A stretch of DNA of 64,000 nt from Roseivirga spongicola (GCF_001592965.1 NZ_LRPC01000029.1:62001-126000), one strand, 5' to 3'; shown: positions 28,297-37,683, counted from the stretch's first letter. Numbers and translations: made by a program. The notes: generated by a model from the sequence alone, not told the origin.

Positions 28297-29181
28297 ATGA
28301 AAACCAACCTAGCGCTAACACTTGCATTGCTCTTAGCAGCTTGTACCAGTCAAAACTATGAACTGGCATACGTTAATGACGAAAACGGAAAGCTAGATAT
28401 TTTTCTATTTGACTCTAAAAACATAACTGACACTCTCCTTATAAGTTCAGAAAACACTAAGTATAACATGGTTTGGAGTAGTGATGGAAAAAGCCTCTAC
28501 TATACTGAATACAAGCAGGGTAGCCGCTCCATAATGCGCTATAATCTCGAGAGCAAAGAGAACGAAGAATTACTTAGCGACACCCTTACGCTTACCCTCA
28601 ACGATGTTTCAAGAGATGGAAAAACATTATTAGTAAGTTCTGGCCGCGATCAGGTTAAAGGTGAAATTTACAGTTACCATCAACCTACAAAAGAATGGTT
28701 CAGACTCACCAAAAATGAACTCTATGAGTCTGGAGCAAAGTTTTCTCCAGATGAATCTCAGGTAATTGCCAGCATACAAACTCAAGTAGGCGACTCAATT
28801 TATAGATCTGGAATAGCTGAAATATTTCAGATAAACGTACCAAACCCAATCAATCAAAAACAGCTCACCAGTCTAAAGCACTTCAATGCTCTGCCAGATT
28901 ACTCCCCCAATGGAGAACAAATTGCCTTCCATCATTGCGACACAGGTAACTGCGACATTTACGTAATGAATGCTGATGGAAGTAATCAAGTCAATATTAC
29001 CCAAGGCATTGATGATAACCGATGGCCAAGATGGTCTCCCGATGGAAGAGTATTAGCCTTTACCAAAACCCTAGATGGTAATTCGGAAATCTATATTTGG
29101 AATTCTTCTACTAAAGAAATTACACCATTAATCACGTCTCCTAAAAGAGATGAAATAGCTGAATTCAGGCCAAAGAACTAA
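28297..29181 (+). CDS. TolB-like beta-propeller lipoprotein
   Basis: A 294-residue lipoprotein: signal MKTNLALTLALLLAAC with the lipobox Cys16. The rest consists of repeated PD40/WD40-like blades typical of TolB and related propellers, for example MVWSSDGKSLYYTEY, KFSPDESQVIAS, DYSPNGEQIAFHH and RWSPDGRVLAFTK. Such propellers usually bind proteins or sugars in the periplasm. It is placed between the sigma-54 regulator and the histidine kinase and 15 bases upstream of the latter. A role as periplasmic sensor or accessory protein of that two-component system is plausible but is inference. Confidence 0.85.
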   Translation: MKTNLALTLALLLAACTSQNYELAYVNDENGKLDIFLFDSKNITDTLLISSENTKYNMVWSSDGKSLYYTEYKQGSRSIMRYNLESKENEELLSDTLTLTLNDVSRDGKTLLVSSGRDQVKGEIYSYHQPTKEWFRLTKNELYESGAKFSPDESQVIASIQTQVGDSIYRSGIAEIFQINVPNPINQKQLTSLKHFNALPDYSPNGEQIAFHHCDTGNCDIYVMNADGSNQVNITQGIDDNRWPRWSPDGRVLAFTKTLDGNSEIYIWNSSTKEITPLITSPKRDEIAEFRPKN

Positions 29182-29196
29182 GAGACACTAGGTACA

Positions 29197-30549
29197 ATGG
29201 TATCAAAAAGATTCGCTTTACTGGTAGTTATCCGCATCGTGTTGCTCATGCTCACCATGACGGCACTGGCCTTTATTTTCGCCAGAACAGAGCTCTTCTT
29301 CAACCAAATTATACTGCTAGGCATAATCATTATTCAGGTCTCTGAACTCATCAGGTTTATCACACACACGAATCGAGAGATTGCCAAACTACTGATGGCC
29401 ATTCGTTACTCCGACTTCTCCATCTCCTTCAAAGGCAAAAAGCATGGCAAGTCGTTTCAAGAACTGCAAGATGCCTTTGTAGAAATCATAGAAGCATTCA
29501 AAAAAGTAAGCGTTGAAAAGGAAGCCCAATTTAAGTTCCTTCAAGTCATTGTAGATAACATTAAGGTAGGTGTGTTAGCAGTGAAAGAAGATCATGGAAT
29601 TGAGCTAATGAACAAGGCCGCTCAAGATCTACTAAAAATTGCCACTCCAAATTACTGGAAGCAATTTCAGCAGCTACAGCCCACTTTTGCCAACGAATTG
29701 GATGCCATGGAAGACAATGAACGTAAGCTGATTGAACTTTCCATCAAGGGCGAAAAACAGCAAGTTTCGGTTCAGATCAACCGACTTAAAATTCTGAATT
29801 ATCGATACACTATAGTCACCTTTCAGGATATCAAAAGTGAGATTGAACAGAAGGAAATTGAGGCTTGGCATAAGCTTATTCGCATTCTCACGCACGAAAT
29901 TATGAACTCGGTAACGCCTGTCACCTCTCTTTCTGAGACCATGATTATGCTACTGGAAGAAAATGGTCAGCCGAAGCCATTGGAGAACCTTTCCGAAGAA
30001 ACGTTGGAAGACCTTCGTTTCTCACTTAAAACCATTCAAAGGCGTAGTGAAGGCCTACTCCACTTTGTAGAAGACTACCGTAAGCTGACCAGAATTAAGA
30101 CCTTAGAGCTGAAAGAAGTCAACGTCAGGGAGCTGTTAGAAGAAAACGCCAACCTCTTAAGTAAGGAGTTCGAAAAAGCTGGTGTAAAACTCCAGACAAA
30201 ATCTGAAGCCCGCATGTCGGTAGCAATGGATAGAAAGCTTATAGATCAGGTTCTGATTAACCTATTAACCAATGCTCGACACGCTACAGAAAACCACGAA
30301 AATGGCTTAGTAGAAATTCATGCTTATTCTAGTAGTCACCAGTCAGTCATAGAAATAAAAGACAACGGAATCGGTATAGACGAGACCAAAATGGATCAAA
30401 TTTTTATTCCATTCTTTTCCACCAAAGAAGATGGTTCTGGCATTGGGTTGAGCCTCTCCAAACAGATAATGAAAAAGCATAAAGGCGACTTGACAGTGAA
30501 ATCCCAACATGGCCAAGGAGCTACATTCAGCCTGATATTCAGGAAATAA
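29197..30549 (+). CDS. Membrane histidine kinase (NtrB-like)
   Basis: A 450-residue sensor kinase. Two adjacent N-terminal membrane segments (about 8-30 and 36-56) with almost no periplasmic loop suggest it senses within the membrane or through a partner. A PAS-like region follows (about 110-215). The H-box is ILTHEIMNSVTP with His233, the N-box INLLTNARHAT, and the G-boxes DNGIGID and GSGIGLSLSKQIM. It is linked to the propeller gene and close to the sigma-54 response regulator, its likely cognate partner. Confidence 0.93.
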   Translation: MVSKRFALLVVIRIVLLMLTMTALAFIFARTELFFNQIILLGIIIIQVSELIRFITHTNREIAKLLMAIRYSDFSISFKGKKHGKSFQELQDAFVEIIEAFKKVSVEKEAQFKFLQVIVDNIKVGVLAVKEDHGIELMNKAAQDLLKIATPNYWKQFQQLQPTFANELDAMEDNERKLIELSIKGEKQQVSVQINRLKILNYRYTIVTFQDIKSEIEQKEIEAWHKLIRILTHEIMNSVTPVTSLSETMIMLLEENGQPKPLENLSEETLEDLRFSLKTIQRRSEGLLHFVEDYRKLTRIKTLELKEVNVRELLEENANLLSKEFEKAGVKLQTKSEARMSVAMDRKLIDQVLINLLTNARHATENHENGLVEIHAYSSSHQSVIEIKDNGIGIDETKMDQIFIPFFSTKEDGSGIGLSLSKQIMKKHKGDLTVKSQHGQGATFSLIFRK

Positions 30550-30753
30550 CAGTTTAGTAAAACACACTTTACCAATTTAAATAAGGTAGTCGGTTTCAGT
30601 CATTAAACTGACATTCCAAAAGCAAACACCCTCCTTCTCGCTGAACCTAACTCAACATAAAATCCTTAAATGGTTTTTCAACAAGGTGAAAAGCACACGG
30701 CAACTTTAAGCCATACCAAAACGTAATGAGCTTTCATCCACAAACCAAAGGTC

Positions 30754-31827
30754 ATGAAAATATTACTCAACATATTATTGGGCATATTAACGGTAGAGCT
30801 AGCCCATGCACAAAGCAAAAGCATTTCAATTCCTATGAAATCAACGCATTGGAATATTCCGGCCGATGCTCAATTTGAACAATTCGACAACAGAGAAACA
30901 CTAGTTTTAACTACTGGCAGGGCCACAGTAAAAGGTCAACACTTCACCAATGGAATCATAGAGGTAGAGGTTTACGCCAAGGCTAGCAGAAGCTTTGCTG
31001 GCATCAGTTTTCGCGAAGAGAACAACAACTTGGAAGAAGTGTATATGAGGTTACACAAATCTGGTCAGGCAGACGCTGTTCAATACACGCCCATGTTCAA
31101 TAATGAGTCTAACTGGCAATTGTATCGCGAGCATCAGGCCAACGTGACATTCAAAGCTAATGGCTGGAATAAACTAAGGTTAGAAGTTCAGAATCAGCGG
31201 GTAGAAGTCTTTATTAACGGAAGCTACGCAATGACTGTGGAGCAAATGAAAACCAGTCAAAAAGAGGGAAAAATTGGCTTATGGGCCTTATTTGGCAACC
31301 GATTCTCTAATTTCAAGGTTACTCATTCCGCAGTAGATAAATCGACTCAAGAAAAACCGAAGACACCAACAGACCCTACAATTATTTCTAGTTGGCAAAT
31401 AACATCAGCTCAGTCTTTCCATAAAGAAAAGTTAGATTATGAGCTGCTCGCTAAGACCGAATACACGTCTGTTACCACAGAAGAATCAGGCTTACTACCT
31501 ATTTCTAAATATGTTAAAAAGACGTCTTCTGGCGGGTTCGAGCAAAACAAAGAAGATTTTATTGTTGCGAAGACCACGATTCATTCAGAAGAGGCTGCTA
31601 ACAAGCTTTTCTCTTTCGACTACAGCGACAAAATCATCATTTACCTAAATGGTGAAGCGATTTTCTCTGGTGATAACAGCTTCCGACTGAAGGGAGTGCA
31701 ATTTATGGGGCACTTAAATATTGATGCCAACACGCTTTATCTTCCTCTAAAAAAAGGAGACAACCTAATTCACTGCGTAGTAATTGACCAGGCCAATGGC
31801 TGGGGCTTAATTGGTAAAATAGAATAG
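30754..31827 (+). CDS. Secreted LamG/DUF1080-like beta-sandwich protein
   Basis: A 357-residue exported protein with signal MKILLNILLGILTVELAHA. Residues about 30-190 look like a concanavalin/LamG-type sandwich as in DUF1080-family proteins, with GIIEVEVYAKASRSFAGISF and WNKLRLEVQNQRVEVFINGS. Residues about 210-357 form a second beta-rich module (SDKIIIYLNGEAIFSG, KKGDNLIHCVVID) reminiscent of carbohydrate-binding jelly rolls. No catalytic residues are identified; glycan binding is a guess. It stands alone in a 1.5 kb stretch. Confidence 0.7.
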   Translation: MKILLNILLGILTVELAHAQSKSISIPMKSTHWNIPADAQFEQFDNRETLVLTTGRATVKGQHFTNGIIEVEVYAKASRSFAGISFREENNNLEEVYMRLHKSGQADAVQYTPMFNNESNWQLYREHQANVTFKANGWNKLRLEVQNQRVEVFINGSYAMTVEQMKTSQKEGKIGLWALFGNRFSNFKVTHSAVDKSTQEKPKTPTDPTIISSWQITSAQSFHKEKLDYELLAKTEYTSVTTEESGLLPISKYVKKTSSGGFEQNKEDFIVAKTTIHSEEAANKLFSFDYSDKIIIYLNGEAIFSGDNSFRLKGVQFMGHLNIDANTLYLPLKKGDNLIHCVVIDQANGWGLIGKIE

Positions 31828-31833
31828 CAAGCA

Positions 31834-31868
31834 GCGTTTCTAAACGCCACACTGTTTTGTAAAACAGT
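31834..31868 (+). terminator. Two tandem short hairpins after the LamG-like gene
   Basis: GCGTTT-CT-AAACGC (31834-31847) and ACTGTTTT-GT-AAAACAGT (31851-31868) are two perfect palindromes directly after the stop codon, followed by an AT-rich stretch. They probably end transcription or stabilise the 3' end. Confidence 0.55.
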
Positions 31869-32074
31869 TTATTACAATTAGTCAGAAAATATGGATCTAT
31901 ATAAGTGATAAATCTATATTTCTGGCTTATTTCTATGTCTACTCATAATAACCCCAGAGACCTTAGCTTAATAGAAATAGAGTTATCTTACCGAGAGGCC
32001 ACGGCTAATGAACTCGGCTGGCACATGCATAATGTTACCTGTTCTGAAAAACCACATTCGCGAAAGCAAATCAT

Positions 32075-32542
32075 ATGACTCAATCCGAACTGATAGTCTT
32101 AAACTTCACAGAGATTAGAAGAAGAAGTATAAAACTTTGGAAAGCGCTTCCTGAAAGCCGGTATAATTGGAAACCTGACGAAAAAGCGATGACTTCTATG
32201 GGCATGATTCGGCACGTTTTGGAAGCCGATTATGGATGGAATATGATTATCAATAACGAGAGCATGACTAATTATCATACTCCTTGGGAAAATCAACCAT
32301 TGATTAGCGTTGCTGACGAACTTGAATTTGCTCAACCTTACAGAAACACATTTATAGAAAGCGTCCGTCAGTTTTCTGATAGAGAATTAAACGAAACAGA
32401 AATCGTGCACCCTGGCAATGGCGAGAAAAAGAATCTCGGAAAATACTTATTGCGCATTGGGTATCATGAATCCGTTCACGCAGGTCAATTCCTAACATAC
32501 TTGAGAGCGATGGGAATTGATCGTCCAAGTGTATGGGACTAA
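32075..32542 (+). CDS. DinB-family protein
   Basis: A 155-residue four-helix-bundle protein of the DinB/YfiT type, cytoplasmic metal-binding proteins that include thiol-dependent transferases. The three expected histidines are visible: GMIRHVLEAD near residue 48, and the pair in GYHESVHAGQF near 135-139. Length is normal. Its specific substrate cannot be read from sequence. The stop codon is followed within 20 bases by GGCCAACAAT, a motif also found right after two other accessory genes (38.9 and 41.05 kb), which suggests it may be a mobile cassette gene. Confidence 0.85.
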   Translation: MTQSELIVLNFTEIRRRSIKLWKALPESRYNWKPDEKAMTSMGMIRHVLEADYGWNMIINNESMTNYHTPWENQPLISVADELEFAQPYRNTFIESVRQFSDRELNETEIVHPGNGEKKNLGKYLLRIGYHESVHAGQFLTYLRAMGIDRPSVWD

Positions 32543-32831
32543 AAACACAATGGCCAACAATGGCACCTAGTCTTCATTTGTCTGAATCAATGTATCTGAA
32601 AAGGTCATGAGCAAACAAATGAATAAGCTATACAGCATTGAAGCTGTTTAGCATAAAAATCTCTATCTGGTCTTGAGCGTCTCGCTAAGACGTATGCGGT
32701 GGGTAGGCCAAATATAATCTCCGTAAATAATCTCAGCAAGCCATCTAAATATAGTCTGAAATAAGCGAGGCAATGTTTTACAAGGTATTATGAGAGACTG
32801 CAAAAATATTCAAAAGCTTATGGCTTTATAT
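32543..32831. other. Gene-free spacer between the DinB and TetR genes
   Basis: No reading frame or RNA gene is supported here. The left end holds the half-site motif GGCCAACAAT (about 32552-32563). The right end leads into the TetR operator and promoter, listed separately. Confidence 0.6.
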
Positions 32832-32851
32832 TTTACCAAACGTTCGGTAAA
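32832..32851. promoter_or_regulatory. Palindromic TetR-type operator
   Basis: TTTACCAAACGTTCGGTAAA is a 20-base near-perfect palindrome with one mismatched pair, centred on ACGT. It resembles operators of AcrR/TetR-family repressors and lies 28 bases before a TetR-family gene, so autoregulation is likely. Confidence 0.75.
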
Positions 32852-32866
32852 TATTTATTCATTATA

Positions 32867-32874
32867 TACATTTG
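32867..32874 (+). promoter_or_regulatory. Perfect -7 box (TACATTTG) abutting the tetR start codon
   Basis: TACATTTG is an exact TAnnTTTG match ending only 4 bases before the ATG at 32879. Transcription would begin at or within a few bases of the start codon, implying a leaderless or nearly leaderless mRNA. The operator lies just upstream, in the -33/spacer region. Confidence 0.5.
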
Positions 32875-32878
32875 CTTT

Positions 32879-33448
32879 ATGAGACCACCGAAAGTATTGG
32901 AAGAAGATGTACTGGAAAGCTTAACAAAAGTATTTCGTGAGAAGGGCTACGAAGGTGCTAGCCTCTCGGATTTAGCTGAAGCAACTAATTTAAAAAAAGC
33001 CAGCTTATACCATCGTTTCCCGAAAGGTAAGCAAGCAATGGCTGAAGCTGTGTTACAGAATGTAAATAAGTGGGTTCAGGAAAACATATTTTCTGTTTTA
33101 CAAAATGAAATTTTGACCCCCGAGGAAAGGTTAAAGAATGCGTTGAGTCAAATAAGCGTACTTTATTCTGCTGGAGAAGAAACTTGCATTTTTAGAGCTT
33201 TATCGATGCGAGTAGGCTTAGAGCTTTTTGAAGAACAAATCAACAGCGGAATGCAATTGTGGATTATCAATTTCAAAGAAATCGGAATTGAATTGAATTT
33301 TGAAGAAGACGAGGCACTCGATCTTGCGCTGCAAACTTTGATCGAAATTCAAGGAGCCTTAGTTGTATCTCGAACCATGAGAGACAAAAACATTTTCAGT
33401 CAGACATTACAAAAAATTGAAACCCGCTATCTCCATAGATTTCTTTAA
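32879..33448 (+). CDS. TetR/AcrR-family transcriptional repressor
   Basis: A 189-residue regulator. The N-terminal helix-turn-helix covers residues about 8-55 and reads ALTKVF-like helix 1, then GASLSDLAEATNLKKASLYH, the family hallmark, and FPKGKQAM. The C-terminal helical domain is a variable ligand pocket, so the inducer is unknown. A palindrome directly upstream fits autorepression. The following gene starts 31 bases later and might be co-regulated, but it is a secreted T9SS protein with no evident link. Confidence 0.9.
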   Translation: MRPPKVLEEDVLESLTKVFREKGYEGASLSDLAEATNLKKASLYHRFPKGKQAMAEAVLQNVNKWVQENIFSVLQNEILTPEERLKNALSQISVLYSAGEETCIFRALSMRVGLELFEEQINSGMQLWIINFKEIGIELNFEEDEALDLALQTLIEIQGALVVSRTMRDKNIFSQTLQKIETRYLHRFL

Positions 33449-33479
33449 GGAAAAACTATTCTCCCCTTAAAAGCTACTC

Positions 33480-35270
33480 ATGAAAACAACATTACTACTC
33501 GCAATATTATTTATATCCATAAGCCTAAACGCACAAGATTTAATAGTAAACACTACTCAATCAATCAACTGGAACAAAGATTACACTAAGTTTTATGGAT
33601 TTCTTCAATCTGCCTTGGTAACTGATAGCGATGGGAATAAAATTGTGGTGGGTGGATTTGATGGATTGAGTGTAGATTTTGGGACAGACGATACTCTATC
33701 ATCTGATGAAAATTCCAATATTTTTATCGCCAAATATGACACTAACGACAATTTAGTCTTCTTGAAGGGTATCGGAGGAAGTTTTTTTCAAGAAAGCAGA
33801 TATAGTAATGATTATGCAAGTGATGTAAAAGTAGATAGCGAAAACAACATTTATGTTTTGGCGACCATTGACGTTGGTACATTGCAAAAGGTGGACTTAG
33901 ACTCGGAACACCCAGAGAGCAACTCGATTATTTCTACTTCTTACGGGAATGATTTTTCTGACAACAACCATAATGCTTTCATAATAAAATACTCTCCAGA
34001 AGGAAAAATGCTCTGGTATAGAGAAATAAAAGATGACTTTACAGATCGAAGCTTTAGTCTCTATATTGATACCAATAATGATGTGTGGGCTACTGGCTAT
34101 CTAGGAGGTTTTACAGGTGCTAATATTGATTTTGACACTAACAATGAGTACTCGGATAATCGCGATATTATCCAGGGTGAATTTCTTCGTTTAGGATTTG
34201 TCGCACATTACAATAGTGATGGCGATTTTGTAGATGTAAAGGGTATTGGAGGTGGTACACTTTCAAGCTTACATGTTTGTGTAGCCCCGAGTGGAAATAT
34301 GTACTTGGCCGGTGCATTTAATGCTCTTAAAGGCACTAACGCTAAAGGATTATCCTTATTTAAAAATAATGAAACACCTGTTTATGTGGAAAGTCAAGGA
34401 TTCTTTGAATTTGCTCCACAAAATACAGACATATTTATTTTAAAATGTAATGCTTCAGGAAATGTAGAGTGGGTAAAAACGATTAGTTCAAATTCATTCA
34501 ATTCTGTTACCGACATTACCTTTGATGACAATGAACATATTTATATTTCCGGTTTTTTTTCAGGTAACAATGTGGATTTCGATATAGATAATGACTTATC
34601 ATACGATACCAAAACTTCAGTATCCAATGGTTCAGGGCTTGTAGCTAAATATAATTCAGAGGGAAACCTTACCATGCTAAAAACCATTGATGGAGGTACT
34701 CGCACCAGAATTCACTCTTTAGCCATAAATAATAATGGTACTATAGCTGTAGGTGGGGATTTTAAAGGTGATGTTTCATTTGGCGATATCTCTCTGAATA
34801 CTTCCTCTTCAAATTCCAATCCGTTTATTGCCATAATCGATTCTGAGGGAAATTGGAGCAATGTTAAAAAGATCGAAAAAAATGGTTACGCTTCTATTGC
34901 AAGCATTGAAGCAACTCCCAATAATGATTTTCAATTTGTAGGTTTCGAGGCAGTGATATACACTGAGGGATACAATATAGAATCTATTTTTTATGGTATT
35001 GCTCAAAGCGAATCATTGGTCACAGCAATTCCCGATATATTAGAGAATAATAACATTATTGTCTATCCTAACCCGGCTACAGATTTCCTGAACATTCAGA
35101 CAAAGAAAGATATTGACCAAATAGATGTTTATAGTTTAAGTGGAAGATTACTATTATCTGAAAAAGACTCTAGATTGATTGATGTAACAACGTTGCCAGA
35201 CGGAGTATATCTGCTAAAAATGTATTTAAAGAATAGTGAGAGTTGTATGAAACGCATTTTAGTTAAATAA
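33480..35270 (+). CDS. Secreted T9SS substrate with propeller-like repeats
   Basis: A 596-residue exported protein with signal MKTTLLLAILFISISLNAQ. The body has repeated units of the SBBP type, each pairing an IYV/IYISG strand with GN..W phrases (for example DNEHIYISGFFSGNNVDFD and AKYNSEGNLTMLKTI), suggesting a beta-propeller. The last 75 residues are a type A T9SS sorting domain: IVYPNPATDFLNI, IDVYSLSGRLLL, TTLPDGVYLLKMYL and a basic end. It should be delivered to the cell surface by the gliding-associated type IX system. Its ligand is unknown. DNA is AT-rich compared with core genes nearby. Confidence 0.88.
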   Translation: MKTTLLLAILFISISLNAQDLIVNTTQSINWNKDYTKFYGFLQSALVTDSDGNKIVVGGFDGLSVDFGTDDTLSSDENSNIFIAKYDTNDNLVFLKGIGGSFFQESRYSNDYASDVKVDSENNIYVLATIDVGTLQKVDLDSEHPESNSIISTSYGNDFSDNNHNAFIIKYSPEGKMLWYREIKDDFTDRSFSLYIDTNNDVWATGYLGGFTGANIDFDTNNEYSDNRDIIQGEFLRLGFVAHYNSDGDFVDVKGIGGGTLSSLHVCVAPSGNMYLAGAFNALKGTNAKGLSLFKNNETPVYVESQGFFEFAPQNTDIFILKCNASGNVEWVKTISSNSFNSVTDITFDDNEHIYISGFFSGNNVDFDIDNDLSYDTKTSVSNGSGLVAKYNSEGNLTMLKTIDGGTRTRIHSLAINNNGTIAVGGDFKGDVSFGDISLNTSSSNSNPFIAIIDSEGNWSNVKKIEKNGYASIASIEATPNNDFQFVGFEAVIYTEGYNIESIFYGIAQSESLVTAIPDILENNNIIVYPNPATDFLNIQTKKDIDQIDVYSLSGRLLLSEKDSRLIDVTTLPDGVYLLKMYLKNSESCMKRILVK

Positions 35271-35593
35271 AAACTGGCTACGAACGTGTCAATAAAGCTC
35301 GCGCTTCACCTTTCTCAGATCTTAACGCCTCTCCGAGACCTTGGTTTAACAGAATTATGCTACTGAGAAGCCAAGGCTAGTTTTAGTTTTTCTATCTTTA
35401 CAGCCTGTTTTACTAGCATTACATATCGCATATCCTTGACCTAAGGATATTCAATTAAACGAGCAACCAACGCCCAGATCTGTTGGCTGTCTCTTTCATT
35501 CAAATTTTTATTCAAGATCGATCAACCATTGGTCGCAATATCATCTTAAAGTCAATTTCAGACTTCAGGCTTGATATTCATCTAATCTTTAAA
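35271..35593. other. Gene-free spacer with a degenerate repeat
   Basis: No gene is supported. The stretch near 35330-35385 (CCGAGACCTTGG...GAAGCCAAGGCTAG) loosely resembles one at about 31948-32005 (AGAGACCTTAGC...GAGGCCACGGCTAAT), perhaps a decayed dispersed element. The frame leading into the methyltransferase is open upstream to 35483 but lacks family similarity. Confidence 0.4.
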
Positions 35594-36433
35594 ATGACTA
35601 GTAATAATCTTATAAGTAAAAATATAGAAGCTTTCTATAATCAGGCCTCAGAAGAAACCAGACTCAATAAAGGAATGGGAGTATTCGAGTTCGAAAGAAT
35701 TAAAACCCTCATTGAAAAGTATATTCCCAATCAACCATCAAAAATTATTGATGTGGGTGGCGGTACCGGAAAGTATTCGGAATGGCTTGCTCAAAAAGGG
35801 CATCAAGTCCACTTAGTAGAACCCGTTCGCAAACACCTAAAACTGGCAAAAGGCAGGTCCAATAAATTAAAGAACAAGTTCTCTGTTCACTCAGGAGAAT
35901 CTAGAAATCTCGACTTCCCCAGTAACTGTGCTGACTTGGTCATTTTGCACGGACCATTGTATCATCTTCAGAATAAAGAAGACCGAAGTACGAGCATTCG
36001 CGAAGCCAAAAGAGTAGTAAAACCTGACGGTATCATTCTTGGCTTTGCCATTAATTATACTGCCTCCACCTTAGTTGGACTCTTAAATGGTCTGATCCAT
36101 AAAAAGCCCTTTTTCCAAATGTGCAAAGAAGAGTTGACCACTGGGGTTCACAACCCTCCTGATGATTTCCCCTGGTTGTTAGCTGAAGCCTATTATCATA
36201 GGCCAGAGCAATTAAAAAGCGAGTTTCTTGAGCAAGAGCTGATCTACCTTAACACTTATGCCATTGAAGGAATGGCTTGGCTAGACAAGGATTACTTTGC
36301 CAGTATGCTGAACTGTAATAGAAAAAAGACTCTACTCGAATTGATTGAAGTAACGGAAAATGACAGCTACCTCCTACCCTTCAGTCCACATATGATGATC
36401 GCAACACAAAAACAATCTAGTAATGAATATTAA
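35594..36433 (+). CDS. Class I SAM-dependent methyltransferase
   Basis: A 279-residue Rossmann-fold methyltransferase. Motif I is KIIDVGGGTGKYSEWLA near residues 49-65, the acidic end of strand 2 is VHLVEP, and the post-motif segment is DLVILHGPLYHL. Substrate is unknown. The open frame extends to an upstream ATG at 35483, but the extra 37 residues do not look like part of the family, and MTSNNLISKNIEAFYNQASEE is the usual kind of start. The next gene overlaps its last 11 bases. Confidence 0.86.
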   Translation: MTSNNLISKNIEAFYNQASEETRLNKGMGVFEFERIKTLIEKYIPNQPSKIIDVGGGTGKYSEWLAQKGHQVHLVEPVRKHLKLAKGRSNKLKNKFSVHSGESRNLDFPSNCADLVILHGPLYHLQNKEDRSTSIREAKRVVKPDGIILGFAINYTASTLVGLLNGLIHKKPFFQMCKEELTTGVHNPPDDFPWLLAEAYYHRPEQLKSEFLEQELIYLNTYAIEGMAWLDKDYFASMLNCNRKKTLLELIEVTENDSYLLPFSPHMMIATQKQSSNEY

Positions 36434-36623
36434 AGAAGACTACTACAACCTGTTAATAGCCAACAATGGCTGCTTAAGCGAGATAGAACTTGGAGAAAAG
36501 TTAGGACTCAATGAAAACGAAACGCAACGAATAATCTCCCAGTTGCTCTCTGAATATAAAATCGAACACAAGACAAACAAGGCTTGTGATTACAGCCTAT
36601 TCAAACCTCCAAAAACTAAGTAG
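36423..36623 (+). CDS. Small winged-helix-like protein
   Basis: A 66-residue protein whose pattern (CLSEIELGEKLGLNENETQR, ISQLLSEYKIEH) is that of a short winged helix: helix-turn-helix followed by a beta hairpin (IEHKTNKACDYSLF). No family is recognised with certainty. It overlaps the 3' end of the methyltransferase gene by 11 bases, a sign of translational coupling, and may act as a partner or regulator of it. Confidence 0.65.
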   Translation: MNIKEDYYNLLIANNGCLSEIELGEKLGLNENETQRIISQLLSEYKIEHKTNKACDYSLFKPPKTK

Positions 36624-36738
36624 AATGTAACCAATGTAGGTTTTATAACCTCAGTATTTATAGCGGAGCCCACTACCGATTTTAAAATCTAAACGTATTC
36701 TAAAAGCCTTTTAAAGCCTTTTCTCGATTGATATAACC

Positions 36739-36762
36739 CACTCCCTTTCACTAAAGGGAGTG
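36739..36762. terminator. Strong hairpin downstream of the methyltransferase unit
   Basis: CACTCCCTTT and AAAGGGAGTG form a perfect 10-bp stem around a CACT loop. There is no T run, so it may be an RNA-stabilising or factor-assisted terminator hairpin rather than a classical intrinsic one. Confidence 0.45.
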
Positions 36763-36772
36763 ATAACCTTCT

Positions 36773-36788
36773 GAACTACTAGTAGTTC
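36773..36788. promoter_or_regulatory. Perfect 16-bp palindrome upstream of the SDR gene
   Basis: GAACTACTAGTAGTTC is fully self-complementary and lies 92 bases before the SDR start codon. It could be a regulator binding site; no cognate regulator is identified. Confidence 0.4.
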
Positions 36789-36879
36789 TTATTCTGGCTC
36801 AGTAAGAAGCAAATGAAATTCTAGCGTAAATATTCGCACTTTTGTTTCGAATACTTAACACGGCAGTCACATTGGAAAA

Positions 36880-37683
36880 ATGGAAATAAGAGACAAAATC
36901 GTTTTAATAACAGGTGGTGCATCTGGAATAGGCAAAATCATGGTTCGTTTAATGTTAGAACGAAAAGCCAAAGTAATTATCTGGGACATCCACCAAGAAG
37001 GTATCGATCGAACCATTGCCGAATTTTCAGGCAAGGGAAAGGTATTTGGTTACAAAGTAGATGTCTCTAGCCTTGAGCAGATTCAGGAAACTGCTAAAAA
37101 AGTGAAGGCAGAAATAGGCGTGGTAGATATACTGATTAACAATGCTGGCATAGTGGTTGGCAAGTACTTTAATGAGCATACGCCATCAGATATTTCAAAG
37201 ACAATAGACATCAACACCAATGCGCCAATGTTTATTACTAGGGAGTTTCTTGATGATATGCTGAAACAAAACTCGGGTCACATTTGCAATATTGCCTCTT
37301 CTGGCGGCTTAGTTTCTAACCCTAAAATGTCGGTTTACGCAGCCAGTAAATGGGCTCTGAACGGCTGGTCGGACACATTGCGCTTAGAGATGAAGCAGAT
37401 GAAAAAGAAAGTGAATGTGACTACCATAATGCCCTATTACATCAACACTGGAATGTTCGATGGTGTTAAGTCAAAAATCCCCATCCTAGAACCAGAGGCC
37501 ACAGCATTAACCATTGTTAAGGCTATTGAAAAGAACAAAAAGCTCATTAGTATACCGGGGTATATTTATAGAGTCACTCGACTAGGCCAAGCTATTATGT
37601 CCATCAATATGTTTGATTGGTTTGCAGGAGACATTCTTGGAATTTACAAGACTATGGAACAGTTCAAAGGTAGGAAAAAGTAA
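36880..37683 (+). CDS. Short-chain dehydrogenase/reductase
   Basis: A 267-residue classical SDR. The cofactor motif is TGGASGIG (residues about 10-17), NNAG is near 87-90, the catalytic serine is in NIASSGG and the YxxxK pair in VYAASKWAL. The C-terminal part (GYIYRVTRLGQAIM...FDWFAGDILGIY) resembles SDRs related to 17-beta-hydroxysteroid or retinol dehydrogenases, often lipid-associated. The true substrate is unknown. Monocistronic. Confidence 0.9.
   Translation: MEIRDKIVLITGGASGIGKIMVRLMLERKAKVIIWDIHQEGIDRTIAEFSGKGKVFGYKVDVSSLEQIQETAKKVKAEIGVVDILINNAGIVVGKYFNEHTPSDISKTIDINTNAPMFITREFLDDMLKQNSGHICNIASSGGLVSNPKMSVYAASKWALNGWSDTLRLEMKQMKKKVNVTTIMPYYINTGMFDGVKSKIPILEPEATALTIVKAIEKNKKLISIPGYIYRVTRLGQAIMSINMFDWFAGDILGIYKTMEQFKGRKK

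Noticed and set aside
31948-35385. Degenerate GAGACCTT...GGCTA stretches near 31.95, 35.33 and 39.0 kb as a new repeat family
   Set aside because: The similarity is short and full of gaps; without an alignment it cannot be told from chance, so it is only mentioned in the spacer entries.
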